Of a stretch of 64,000 bases of DNA, positions 49,358 through 58,000 are shown one piece after another. Position numbers and translations under genes: made by a program. Below the pieces are notes generated by a model. That model saw nothing but the letters and a program-made list of their open reading frames with translations. It did not search any database and was not told the DNA's origin. The stretch lies in IMG/VR virus record IMGVR_UViG_3300003322_000128, positions 34,784 to 98,783 of that record; one strand, given 5' to 3'. How positions within the stretch are numbered: the stretch's first letter is position 1; every line of letters begins with the position of its first letter. The stretch comes from a virus.

Positions 49358-49833
49358 GATATTTCTTCCTGAATGGAGACTTGCACAAGGTCCTGAGTGT
49401 TACACGTGCTCAGGACCTTGTCGTTTGTTGGAATTATCCACAGGAGAAGCGGGTTGGATATGTGTGGTCAGATGTCAAGAAGAGGCATCAAAAAGCGTTT
49501 AAAATGCAAGAGGTATCTAAGATGATTGGCCGCCATCGCACAAATATTGAACGCGATATTTTGGCGGGTAACATTAAGGCACCTCAGCGTTCTTATGTAC
49601 TTGCAAATAGAAGGCCATTGTATTATTTCTTTAGTGAAGAAAATGTATTTGACCTTCATGACTATCTTTTGACAGTTCACGTCGGAAGACCTAGAAGTGA
49701 TGGTAAGATTACCCCAAGAACAACATTGCCATCAAAGGCCGAACTAAGAGCCATGATGAAGCATGATGTTGTGACCTATGTAAAAACTGAGCAAGGAGAG
49801 TTTGTTCCGGTTTGGAAGGAGCAGGATTGGTAA
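49297..49833 (+). CDS. HTH DNA-binding protein, 178 aa
   Basis: Starts at ATG 49297 or 49303 within the zinc-ribbon gene. The middle has a helix-turn-helix of the excisionase/MerR type: MQEVSKMIGRHRTNIERDIL followed by AGNIKAPQRSYVLANRRPLY (about 70-110), a winged-helix-like pattern. Basic at the N-terminus. It may regulate late or replication genes. A terminator-like hairpin (49385-49421) lies inside the gene, so expression could be controlled internally. Confidence 0.65.
   Translation: MAMENGTKPRQRRNRKSARLRYFFLNGDLHKVLSVTRAQDLVVCWNYPQEKRVGYVWSDVKKRHQKAFKMQEVSKMIGRHRTNIERDILAGNIKAPQRSYVLANRRPLYYFFSEENVFDLHDYLLTVHVGRPRSDGKITPRTTLPSKAELRAMMKHDVVTYVKTEQGEFVPVWKEQDW
49385..49421 (+). terminator. 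13-bp hairpin inside the HTH gene
   Basis: ACAAGGTCCTGAG (49385-49397) pairs perfectly with CTCAGGACCTTGT (49409-49421) across 11 bases. CGTTTGTTGG follows. It could terminate transcripts of the upstream holin or regulate the HTH gene. Confidence 0.5.
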
Positions 49834-50132
49834 GAGTCAAGCCCGTTACGTATGAGCCCTTTGGTAATGAACTAAGTGCTAATGTGGCACTTGTTCAGGC
49901 TGCATCTACTCTTGACGCAGCCGCATATCTAGCGGTAGAATCGAAGAATGTAAGTAAGTTGCTGGACATTGCCGCCATGTGGATGGGGTTGGCTGAGCGT
50001 CTGACTATTGAGGTTGATGAAGAGGAAGACGATGAAGATGAGCCAACAGATAAGAAGGCGTTTGGATTTGGCAATGGACATATTTCACAAGTTGATGAGC
50101 CTACAAAGGAGGTAATTGCAGAAGATGCATGA
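49827..50132 (+). CDS. Acidic hypothetical protein, 101 aa
   Basis: TTG 49827 overlaps the previous stop; SD GGAAGGAG. Helical N-terminal half (LVQAASTLDAAAYLAVESKN, LLDIAAMWMGLAERL) followed by an acidic stretch (EEEDDEDEP) and a short tail. Small proteins of this type accompany actinophage replication genes; function unknown. Confidence 0.6.
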   Translation: MVRVKPVTYEPFGNELSANVALVQAASTLDAAAYLAVESKNVSKLLDIAAMWMGLAERLTIEVDEEEDDEDEPTDKKAFGFGNGHISQVDEPTKEVIAEDA

Positions 50133-50355
50133 AATTGAAAAGCCGGGCCACCGAGTAAAGGTGAGCCTTGGATACACTCGTAATATGCAGAACTATGAGT
50201 CTCTTCGTGTAGACATTGGCCTTGAGGCCGATGGTACAGGAAACCCTAACGACACATTTGATAAGGTCTACAGCTTTGTTGAGCGAAAGTTGCTTGAGAA
50301 GGTTGAAGAGGTTGAGGCAGAAATCCGGGGTGTGAAGGGAAAGTACGAGAACTGA
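50125..50355 (+). CDS. Small conserved-type protein, 76 aa
   Basis: ATG 50125 with AAGGAGG about 12 bases upstream; TTG 50116 (3 bases from the SD) is an alternative. KVSLGYTRNMQNYESLRVDI followed by GLEADGTGNPNDTFDKVYSF forms a two-strand start and a helix, then a Glu/Lys helix (VEEVEAEIRGVKG). Similar short proteins precede helicase genes in phages. Function unknown. Confidence 0.6.
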   Translation: MHEIEKPGHRVKVSLGYTRNMQNYESLRVDIGLEADGTGNPNDTFDKVYSFVERKLLEKVEEVEAEIRGVKGKYEN

Positions 50356-50356
50356 T

Positions 50357-50701
50357 ATGACCACTGACGCGGTAATTAACAAGCAGGCTAATGGCCTTTA
50401 TACACTTTACCAGAAGAATTATACTGAAAAGTATGGGCGTGGTCCGAATGGTAATCGTTACCGCGCCAAGTGGGGTCTTCGGGATATGCTCGAAGATTAT
50501 ACGTATGACCAGTGCAAGGAAATTGTAGAGTATTACTTTAGAACTGGTAAGCAGGGTCATCCAATTGATTTTCTTCTGACGAATTATGACCGTGTGTTTG
50601 AATTCATGGTTGAGCGTAAGGAAGATGAACGAAAGCGTGAAGAGCTGCGTAAGCAGACTGAGCAAAATGTAAGGAAGTGGGAGTCTAAGAATGACGGCTG
50701 A
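50357..50701 (+). CDS. Possible helicase loader, 114 aa
   Basis: Directly precedes and overlaps the DnaB-like helicase gene. YTLYQKNYTEKYGRGPNGNR is basic and DYTYDQCKEIVEYYFRTGKQ, FLLTNYDRVFEFMVERKEDE are helical, ending in a charged helix. Position and all-helical nature suggest a helicase loader or replisome accessory, but no family motif is seen. Confidence 0.45.
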   Translation: MTTDAVINKQANGLYTLYQKNYTEKYGRGPNGNRYRAKWGLRDMLEDYTYDQCKEIVEYYFRTGKQGHPIDFLLTNYDRVFEFMVERKEDERKREELRKQTEQNVRKWESKNDG

Positions 50702-51908
50702 AGCAAATCTCATTAGCGCAGTCTGTGAGAACAAGGATATTTCTGTTCTTTATTCAGAAAACGTTGATGACCTATTCGTGTCTCATGGTGATGTCTGGGA
50801 TACAATCAAGGAATACTACACCAGATACAAGTCTGTACCAACACTAGAATTTCTTGAAAAGAAGCATAGTGAGTTTGAGCCGGAACGTGTTTCTGGTGCT
50901 ACTGAATACTATCTTGATGAATTGAAGAATGAGTATTTGAAGGCGCGCATTCAAAGCATCTCTTTGCGTGCTGCCAAGGAACTCAAGGCTGGCACTGCTC
51001 CAAGTGAAGTTCTCGACAAGACTAATGGGGCTCTGTCAAAGTTGGGGAAGTTTACGAATAATGTTCGAGATGTTGATGTGACTGATTTTGCAGCGGCGGA
51101 GGAGCATTTTGCGGCGGTTCGTGAACGCAGCAATGCGACTGGTAGCCCTGGCATCCCAACGACCTTCAAGTCTATTGACTCTGTCTATCCTACTGGAATG
51201 GCCCCTGGTCACCTTATTGTGGCTATCGGATGGCCTGGTAAGGGTAAGACATGGTTCACTTCCTATCTTGCCTGTAAGGCATGGGAGCAGGGTTTTAAGC
51301 CCATGATTGTCTCTCTTGAGATGTCTCCTGAGAATATGCGCGACCGTATCTACACAATGATGGGTTCTGGTCTGTTTAGAGCCTCGGATTTCGCCAAGGG
51401 AGACGTCAATATTGATGATTTCCACGCTTGGGGTAAAAGAAGGTTTGATAATCGCGGCGGTTTTGTGGTAGTATCAAATGAAGGACTATCGGATGTAACT
51501 CCGAATACAGTACAGGCTAAGATTGACCAGCATAAGCCAGACCTAGTGATTTGTGACTATCACCAGTTGTTCCAAAACAATGGTCGGTCTAATAGTCCTA
51601 CTGAGCGTGGTATGGCGGTTTCTCGTGAATTCAAGATGCTTGCGGTTACCAACAATATTCCGCTGATTGATATTACGGCTGCAACTCAGTCTGACCTTTC
51701 AGACCGTGACAATCCTCCGATGATGAGTCAGGTTGCTTGGTCAAAGGCAATCGAGTATGATGCTGACATGGCGTTCGCAGTTCATCGCAATGAGGATTCT
51801 GGCCTGGTTGAAATTGCCTGCCGAAAGAATCGTCATGGAAGTATGTTTGACTTCTACCTTGACTGGGACATTGACCGTGGTATCGTGAATGAGAAGTTCT
51901 CACTTTGA
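50691..51908 (+). CDS. DnaB-like replicative DNA helicase
   Basis: 405 residues. The N-terminal domain (about 1-110) is helical. The RecA-type core has Walker A GWPGKGKT (180-187), LSLEMSPENMRDRIYTMMGS-type H1a region (MIVSLEMS), Walker B DLVICDYHQLF, and AIEYDADMAFAVHRNED near the end. It unwinds DNA at the fork as a hexamer. With the primase, SSB-like protein and polymerase downstream it makes a phage replisome. The overlap with the preceding gene suggests coupled translation. Confidence 0.88.
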   Translation: MTAEANLISAVCENKDISVLYSENVDDLFVSHGDVWDTIKEYYTRYKSVPTLEFLEKKHSEFEPERVSGATEYYLDELKNEYLKARIQSISLRAAKELKAGTAPSEVLDKTNGALSKLGKFTNNVRDVDVTDFAAAEEHFAAVRERSNATGSPGIPTTFKSIDSVYPTGMAPGHLIVAIGWPGKGKTWFTSYLACKAWEQGFKPMIVSLEMSPENMRDRIYTMMGSGLFRASDFAKGDVNIDDFHAWGKRRFDNRGGFVVVSNEGLSDVTPNTVQAKIDQHKPDLVICDYHQLFQNNGRSNSPTERGMAVSREFKMLAVTNNIPLIDITAATQSDLSDRDNPPMMSQVAWSKAIEYDADMAFAVHRNEDSGLVEIACRKNRHGSMFDFYLDWDIDRGIVNEKFSL

Positions 51909-51911
51909 TAC

Positions 51912-52232
51912 ATGCATAAGACAATTAAGCGTTTTGGAATGTCGGGCAAAATTGGTGACGATGCTGATTTTGCCCGGCTTCGCGCACAGTATGAGAATAT
52001 GATTCTCAACGATATGAGAGACCTTGGCTATGTTCCTGTTTTGGACCTTGGGCCATATTGGTCTACAGAATACGACAAGCCGGGAAACAATTATGAATTT
52101 GTTATCTCGGTTTATGGCGTTTATCTAGGAAGGAGGCGGTCGTGGGAAGTGGAAGGGATTTCAAATGGGAGGGAAATGTTGAGACCTACACCCCCAACCA
52201 AATCGAAGCCACCATCAGAGCCTGCGGGGTAG
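51912..52232 (+). CDS. Hypothetical protein, 106 aa
   Basis: ATG 51912 lies just after the helicase stop. KIGDDADFARLRAQYENMIL, then YVPVLDLGPYWSTEYDKPGN, suggest a helix plus beta domain; the last 30 residues are basic and Pro-rich. The end overlaps the primase start by 91 bases in another frame. Weak SD. Function unknown. Confidence 0.55.
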   Translation: MHKTIKRFGMSGKIGDDADFARLRAQYENMILNDMRDLGYVPVLDLGPYWSTEYDKPGNNYEFVISVYGVYLGRRRSWEVEGISNGREMLRPTPPTKSKPPSEPAG

Positions 52233-53239
52233 ATGTTGAGGGCGAAACAACGAATGACTTTCTATGCTTCTGCCCCTTTCACGGAAACAGATTCACTCCA
52301 TCATTCAGTGTATCTAGAACAAGTGGAAAGTACATCTGCTTCAATCACTCTTGCGGTGTTTCAGGTACTCTGGTAGACTTGGTGAAGAAAATCCCAATGA
52401 GGGATGGTACTCACAGGAATGAATTCGCTGCTCGTAGACTCATCATTAAGAAGGGTTCAGAAACCGAACAGGCGTTTGAAGACCAGCTAGCGAAGGAATT
52501 CGAACCAGAAGTAGATTTTATTGAATTTCCTCAAAATGTACTTGACAGAATGTATGATGACTTCTGGAGGAATCCAGAGGCAGTTCGATACATGGTTGAA
52601 GAGCGAGGATTTGAGGAGGAAATTCTAGACTTCTTTAGAATTGGATATTCTTCAAAGAAAGATATCATTGCAGTCCCTATGCACAATGGAAAGGGACTGC
52701 CTGTAGGTGTTATTGGCAGACCAGCCGATACGGAAAACAAGTTCTTTAAGAATTCCCGTGGGCTGCCAACGAGTAAGACTCTTTGGAATATGCATCGTGC
52801 AAAGAAGCATGGCGATACGGTAATTATTTGTGAAGCATCTTTTGATGCCATGAGGATTCACCAGGCTGGATATCCCAACGTGGTTGCCTGTCTTGGCGGA
52901 AACTTTAGTCCGTATCATTTTGACCAGTTGAGTAAGAACTTCAGCCGGATTATCATCATGACTGACTTTGACAGAAGAGAGAAGCATATCTACAAGAACT
53001 GTCGTAAATGTAAGAAGATTGGCCTAAATTTGTGTAAGGGCCATAATCCAGGGCGTGACCTTGGTGCAACAATTGCGGCGGGTCTGCATACAAAGGAAAT
53101 CCTTTGGTCTTCATATGCAGATAAGATGATTTACCCCCATGATGCGAAAGATGCTGGCGATATGACAGATGATGAAATTCGTCAGTGCCTCAGAAATGCA
53201 GTGACTAACTTTGAATATGAAAGTTGGGGATTGTACTGA
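52142..53239 (+). CDS. DnaG-like primase with extra zinc knuckle
   Basis: 365 residues. GTG 52142 has a strong SD AAGGAGG. N-terminal zinc ribbon: Cys44, His47, Cys66, Cys71 (CFCPFHGN, CFNHSC). TOPRIM core: Glu231 (IICEASFDAM) and Asp275/Asp277 (MTDFDRRE). Between the metal Asp pair and GRDLGAT lies an unusual insert with Cys287, Cys290, Cys298, His301, a likely second zinc site. It makes RNA primers for replication. Overlaps the preceding gene. Confidence 0.85.
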   Translation: MGSGRDFKWEGNVETYTPNQIEATIRACGVDVEGETTNDFLCFCPFHGNRFTPSFSVSRTSGKYICFNHSCGVSGTLVDLVKKIPMRDGTHRNEFAARRLIIKKGSETEQAFEDQLAKEFEPEVDFIEFPQNVLDRMYDDFWRNPEAVRYMVEERGFEEEILDFFRIGYSSKKDIIAVPMHNGKGLPVGVIGRPADTENKFFKNSRGLPTSKTLWNMHRAKKHGDTVIICEASFDAMRIHQAGYPNVVACLGGNFSPYHFDQLSKNFSRIIIMTDFDRREKHIYKNCRKCKKIGLNLCKGHNPGRDLGATIAAGLHTKEILWSSYADKMIYPHDAKDAGDMTDDEIRQCLRNAVTNFEYESWGLY

Positions 53240-53242
53240 GAA

Positions 53243-53260
53243 TGCCGGGTTCGCCCGGCA
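53243..53260 (+). terminator. UUCG hairpin after primase
   Basis: TGCCGGG-TTCG-CCCGGCA, a perfect 7-bp stem with a stable tetraloop, followed by AGCTTG. No T tract. Confidence 0.55.
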
Positions 53261-53263
53261 AGC

Positions 53264-53292
53264 TTGTGCCACATCGTGACAGATGGTACAAT
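53264..53292 (+). promoter_or_regulatory. Promoter of the SSB-like gene
   Basis: TTGTGC, 17 bp, TACAAT. The ATG at 53346 has SD AGGAG. Confidence 0.6.
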
Positions 53293-53345
53293 AGTAGAAG
53301 AAGCCTCATTGAAGGCTCAATTATACTAGGAGATTATTAAACAAA

Positions 53346-54047
53346 ATGGCAAAGATGATTAAGGGCCTCGCAGGAATTAAGGCTAATCAGCAGGCTCAGC
53401 AGGAGCGCGCTGAGGCTGGCAACCGTCCAAAGGCGGAGTGGTTCAAGTTTCCAAAGGGTGTTGCGAATGTAACCGTTCGATTCCTTCAGGAGCTTGACCC
53501 TCAGATGAACAACTATAAGGAAGAGCGCGGCGTCGGATTCATCGCAACTGAGCACAATGCCCCTGGCCCTGATGGCTGGAAGCGTCGTGGACTTTGTACC
53601 ATTGACGATGGCGAGTGCTATGCTTGTGAGCGTCACAAGATGAACTACAAGGAAGGATGGCGACAGAAGCAGAACCTTTACATCAATGTTCTTGCCAACA
53701 TTGGTGATGGTGAAAAGGTCTATGTGCTTACTCGTAACGCCAATTCTGCATTTACTCAGGCTCTTATTGAAGAGGCTGTTGATGAGGGAAGCATCACGAA
53801 TGCAAACTACCGAATCACTAAGACTGGTGAGGGAACTACTACTCAGTGGCTTTTGAAGCGTCTTAAGGATGAGCCTCTTGATGACAGTAATGTTGAGGTA
53901 TTTGACCTTGACAAGACTGCTGTTCGTGAGGTTGAGTATGAGAAGCAGCACGAATACTATGGTGCGGTTTACCAGGATGAGTCTACTCCTGTTCAGGTTT
54001 CTGACCGTAAGCCTTCCCCTCAGGCTGCCGCTGATGATGAGTGGTGA
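53346..54047 (+). CDS. Single-stranded DNA-binding-like protein
   Basis: 233 residues. A basic N-terminus leads to EWFKFPKGVANVTVRFLQEL, and a Cys/His cluster (CTIDDGECYACERHKMNYKE, about 79-98) recalls the zinc site of gp32-type SSBs. The last residues are acidic and aromatic (AAADDEW), as in SSB tails that recruit partner proteins. The gene lies between primase and polymerase with its own promoter and terminator, as for an abundant protein. Confidence 0.7.
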   Translation: MAKMIKGLAGIKANQQAQQERAEAGNRPKAEWFKFPKGVANVTVRFLQELDPQMNNYKEERGVGFIATEHNAPGPDGWKRRGLCTIDDGECYACERHKMNYKEGWRQKQNLYINVLANIGDGEKVYVLTRNANSAFTQALIEEAVDEGSITNANYRITKTGEGTTTQWLLKRLKDEPLDDSNVEVFDLDKTAVREVEYEKQHEYYGAVYQDESTPVQVSDRKPSPQAAADDEW

Positions 54048-54065
54048 CATGACTTTGTGAAGAGA

Positions 54066-54087
54066 CCCCGCCTTGAAAAGGGCGGGG
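54066..54087 (+). terminator. Terminator after the SSB-like gene
   Basis: CCCCGCC (54066-54072) pairs with GGCGGGG (54081-54087), followed by TTCTTT. It overlaps the next promoter. Confidence 0.8.
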
Positions 54088-54101
54088 TTCTTTGCTATAG
54101 T
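54073..54101 (+). promoter_or_regulatory. Promoter of the HNH gene, overlapping a terminator
   Basis: TTGAAA, 17 bp, TATAGT. The -35 sits in the terminator loop. ATG 54109 is seven bases after the -10. Confidence 0.65.
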
Positions 54102-54108
54102 GAAGCTT

Positions 54109-54408
54109 ATGAGTTTTGAACTGACAGAGGACTATAAGAAATACATTAAGAGTCCCCAATGGAAAGCAAAGTGTGCTCGGTACTGGGCTCTGTATGGCAG
54201 GAAGTGTCAAGCATGCGGCTCCAGAAAAAATCTACACGTCCATCATAATACCTATGATAGATTCAAGCGTGAGATTATGTCAGACCTCACAGGTGTTTGT
54301 CATGACTGTCATAGACGCATTCATCAGCAACACCGCGCAAATCGGCGGGTTAGTCTGAAGCTTGTTACATACAACTTTGTAAAAGCAATGCGTAATAAAA
54401 GACTATGA
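54109..54408 (+). CDS. HNH endonuclease
   Basis: 99 residues; ATG 54109 is at the predicted transcription start. CQACGSRKNLHVHHNTYDRF and LTGVCHDCHRRIHQQH make a Cys-bound HNH nuclease (two CxxC zinc knuckles flanking the HH catalytic site and closing H). Free-standing HNH nucleases are mobile or help packaging; between SSB and polymerase it is likely a homing endonuclease. Leaderless mRNA predicted. Confidence 0.85.
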   Translation: MSFELTEDYKKYIKSPQWKAKCARYWALYGRKCQACGSRKNLHVHHNTYDRFKREIMSDLTGVCHDCHRRIHQQHRANRRVSLKLVTYNFVKAMRNKRL

Positions 54409-54421
54409 CCTTACACAGAAC

Positions 54422-54450
54422 TTGACTATCACGATTAATCGTGATACGAT
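54422..54450 (+). promoter_or_regulatory. Promoter with 20-bp palindromic operator
   Basis: TTGACT, 17 bp, TACGAT. TATCACGATTAATCGTGATA (54427-54446) is a perfect 20-bp palindrome filling the spacer, so a bound repressor would block polymerase. ATG 54457 follows the -10 by six bases. Confidence 0.8.
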
Positions 54451-54456
54451 ATTTCT

Positions 54457-55089
54457 ATGTATATTAACGAAGCATGGCTAGCAGGATTTATAGAGGGCGA
54501 TGGATGCTTTTCTGTTAATTCTCAACAGGGCGGACGATACGTTTACCCAAAGATTGAGATTCATCAAAAGAATACAGAGCCGCTGAAGGCAGTAAGAGAC
54601 CAATTTGGATTTGGATTTTCTCCGGGAGGAAAGATTCCTCGGGTTCAGATTGTCGGAAGACCAGCGCAGGCGGTTTTTGATAAAATTTCTCCGTATCTTT
54701 CGTCAAAAAGAATCGAACAGGCCGAAACAAAAGGTTTTATTTTCAATGGCGTAAGAAAACCACACAACCGTTCGTGGTTTGCCGGATATTATGAAGCTGA
54801 GGGATGTATTTATACAAAAACAAATGGTCAGACTAAAAGAGACGGTTCTAAAACTTTGTTTGTTGCTATGACAATTTCTCAGTATTACTCGGATGAAACA
54901 AGTAGGTTCTGCAAAAATGCACTCGGCTTCGGACGGGTGGCAGGACCATATATGGCTAAGGGAGAGAGAAGAGCTTACTCATTCAATCTCTCTGGTCGAC
55001 AAGCAATCCAGACCGTTGAGTCTATTCAAAATATGCTCTCCGAAGAGAAGCGTCACCAATTGAAAGAGGTAAAGAATGCCGTATTGTGA
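54457..55089 (+). CDS. LAGLIDADG homing endonuclease
   Basis: 210 residues with two LAGLIDADG motifs: WLAGFIEGDGCF (about 8-19) and WFAGYYEAEGCI (about 106-117), the acidic residues of which bind the metal ions. A two-motif protein cuts as a monomer. The leaderless start at 54457 is controlled by the operator promoter. Its stop overlaps the polymerase start (GAATG), and SD GAGG for the polymerase lies in its last codons, so the element sits immediately before dnaE without a gap. Confidence 0.88.
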   Translation: MYINEAWLAGFIEGDGCFSVNSQQGGRYVYPKIEIHQKNTEPLKAVRDQFGFGFSPGGKIPRVQIVGRPAQAVFDKISPYLSSKRIEQAETKGFIFNGVRKPHNRSWFAGYYEAEGCIYTKTNGQTKRDGSKTLFVAMTISQYYSDETSRFCKNALGFGRVAGPYMAKGERRAYSFNLSGRQAIQTVESIQNMLSEEKRHQLKEVKNAVL

Positions 55090-58000
55090 ACTCCATTTGC
55101 ATGACTACTATTCAACTCTTGATGGATTGAATAGTCCAGAAGAATATATGATTCGCGCAAAGGAATTGGGAATGACCCATCTTGCGCAGACTAATCACGG
55201 TACACTTCTTGGCCACCGTGAATTTCAGAAGGCTGCCAAGAGTGCGGGCATTGTCCCTATTCTTGGTGTTGAGGCTTATATTTCGCCCACCGACCGTTTT
55301 GACCGTCGAGCTAAGGCTAAGCGTACTGATGGTACGAATGTCTATAATCACCTTATTATCCTGTCACAGGGTGAGACTGGTTTGAAGACTCTTCAGACCC
55401 TCAATGAAAAGGCTTGGACAGAAGGATTTTATAACAAGCCACGCATTGATATGGAGCTTCTTGAAGAGCATAATGAAGGTCTTATCATTTTGTCTGGATG
55501 TCTTAATTCGATGCTGTGTAAGGCAATTGAGGCAGGCAATTATGAAGAGGCTGAGCAGATTGCCCTAGAGTTCAAGCGTATTCTTGGTGACCGATTCTAT
55601 ATTGAGGTTCAGGCTCATAATCCAAAGAAGATGAATGAGGCTCTATTCAAGATTGCTGATAGCAATGGCATTAAGCCTGTTGTTACTTCTGACTGTCATT
55701 ATGCTCGAAAGGAAGAGCTTTGGATTGAAGAGGCTATGCTGATTCTTTCAACAAAGCCCGGATTTGGTAAGGAATTTGACTTCAGCAAGTCTCAGAAGAT
55801 GGATATGCTTGAGAGGTTTAACTACCTATATCCTGACCGTAAGATGACATTCGAGGAAATTCAGATTTATATGAAGTCTGCTGAAGAGCAACTTAATGAT
55901 TTCCAGAAGAATGGATTTGAGCGTGAGGATATTGTAAAGAATACTGAGGAAATTGCTTCTCGAATTGAGGAGTATCCTTTCCACCAAGGTCTTGACCTTC
56001 TGCCTCGCCCAAAGAATGGAAATCCTGATGAGCTTCTGGAAAAGAAGGCTCGGGCGGGTCTTCGTAATAAGGGTCTGGATAAGAATCCAGAGTACGTAGA
56101 GCGTCTTAATGAAGAGCTTGAGATTATCAAGAACAAGGATTTCTCGACCTACTTTCTGATTCTTGCCAATACGATTAAGTGGTCTAAGGACCAAGGAATT
56201 TTGGTTGGTCCTGGTCGTGGTTCTGGTGCCGGTTCTTTGGTCAACTATGTTCTTGGTATTACGGATGTAGACCCGATTAAGTGGGGTTTGCTGTTCTTCC
56301 GATTTATCAACCCTGAGCGTAATGACTATCCTGACATTGATACAGACTTTGAAGACCGTAGGCGAAATGAGGTCAAGGATTACCTAACCCGAAAGTTTAC
56401 TCATGTCGCATCTATTGCTACTGTGGGTTACTTCAAGGATAAGGGTGTTGTTCGAGATGCTGCGCGGGTTTTCCGTATTGAGCAGTCAGAGACAGATGAA
56501 GCACTAAAGACTATTTCAACATATGAAGAATATCTGACTTCACCTGCTACTGAGGCTTACCGAAAGAAGTATCCAGAAGTTGAGAAGTTGGCCAATGAAC
56601 TTCGTGGCCGAATTCGTCAGACTGGAATGCACGCGGCGGGCATCGTTATCTCAAAGGAGCCTATTGCAAAGTATGCTCCAATCGAGACTGCTGCTGACCC
56701 AAAGGATAAGTCTGCGCCTAGGCGTATGCTTGTTGCAATGGACATGAATGAGGCTGCCGACCTCGGTCTGATTAAGTTGGATGCCCTTGGCCTGAAGACT
56801 CTTTCCGTTATGGGTGATGCTTTGAAGATTATCAAGGAGCGGCACAACCGTGACATTACACTCACAGAAATTCCTCTTGAGGATAAGAAGGTGTATGAGA
56901 TGCTTTCTGCTGGTCATACAAAGGGAGTTTTCCAGTGTGAGGCTGCGCCATATACCGGCCTGATTGTCAACATGGGTGGTATTGATAACTTTGCTGAGCT
57001 TGCTGCGTCCAACGCACTTGTTCGGCCGGGTGCGATGAACACTATTGGTGCTGAATATATTGCTCGAAAGAACAATGAGTCTCCAGTGACGTTTCACCAC
57101 GAAGATATGCGGTGGTTTACTGAAGACACCTATGGTGAGATTCTGTATCAGGAGCAGGTTATGCTTACGATGACTGAATTGGCCGGGATGTCTATGGCAA
57201 CTGCCGATAAGGTTCGTAAGATTATCGGTAAGAAGAAGGATGCTCGTGAATTCGATGCTTATCGTGACGAATTCATTGCGGGTGCTTCTAAGAAGGTTTC
57301 AAAGGCCGTGGCTGAAAAGCTATGGCATGACTTTGAGGCTCACGCAGGCTATTCTTTCAACAAGTCTCACGCTGTTGCATATTCCATGATTTCTTACTGG
57401 ACTGCATGGCTGAAGACTTACTATCCTGTTGAATTCATCTACGCAATGATGAAGAATGAGGAAAAGAAAGAGAACCTTACCGCCTATCTCCTTGAGGCAA
57501 AGCGCATGAAGGTGAAGATTAAGTTGCCTCATGTCAATCACTCTCAACTTGATTTTTCGATTGAGGACGACTCTATTCGATTTGGTCTTGCTGACATCAA
57601 GTTTATCTCTCACAATCTGGGAGCTAAGTTGATTGAAAAGAGGCCGTACAGAGATTATGCCCATTTGTACGAGACTGTGAAGGAAAAGGGAAGTGGCTTG
57701 AATGTCCGGGTTTTGTCTTCAATGAATGCTATTGGAGCTGCAACCTTTCCGGACAATCCGAAGCGTGGCGATGAGAGGCACTTCCTGTACGAGTATCTAA
57801 ATATTCCGGCGTTTGAAATTCCTGACATGCCTGATGGTGTCAGGTCACAATTTACGCCGCTCAGTGCTTTTCGTGAGGACTCTACGAGTATCATCATGGG
57901 AATGGTCAAGAACGTGAAGCGTGGAAAGGGATGGTCTCGGATTGAGGTTGTTGATGAGACTGGTGAGGCTTCTTTCTTCCACAAGGAAGACACACTCATT

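Noticed and set aside
53337-54050. 237-codon minus-strand ORF opposite the SSB-like gene
   Set aside because: Exact shadow of the forward gene with Leu/Ser/Val-rich nonsense; no promoter or SD.
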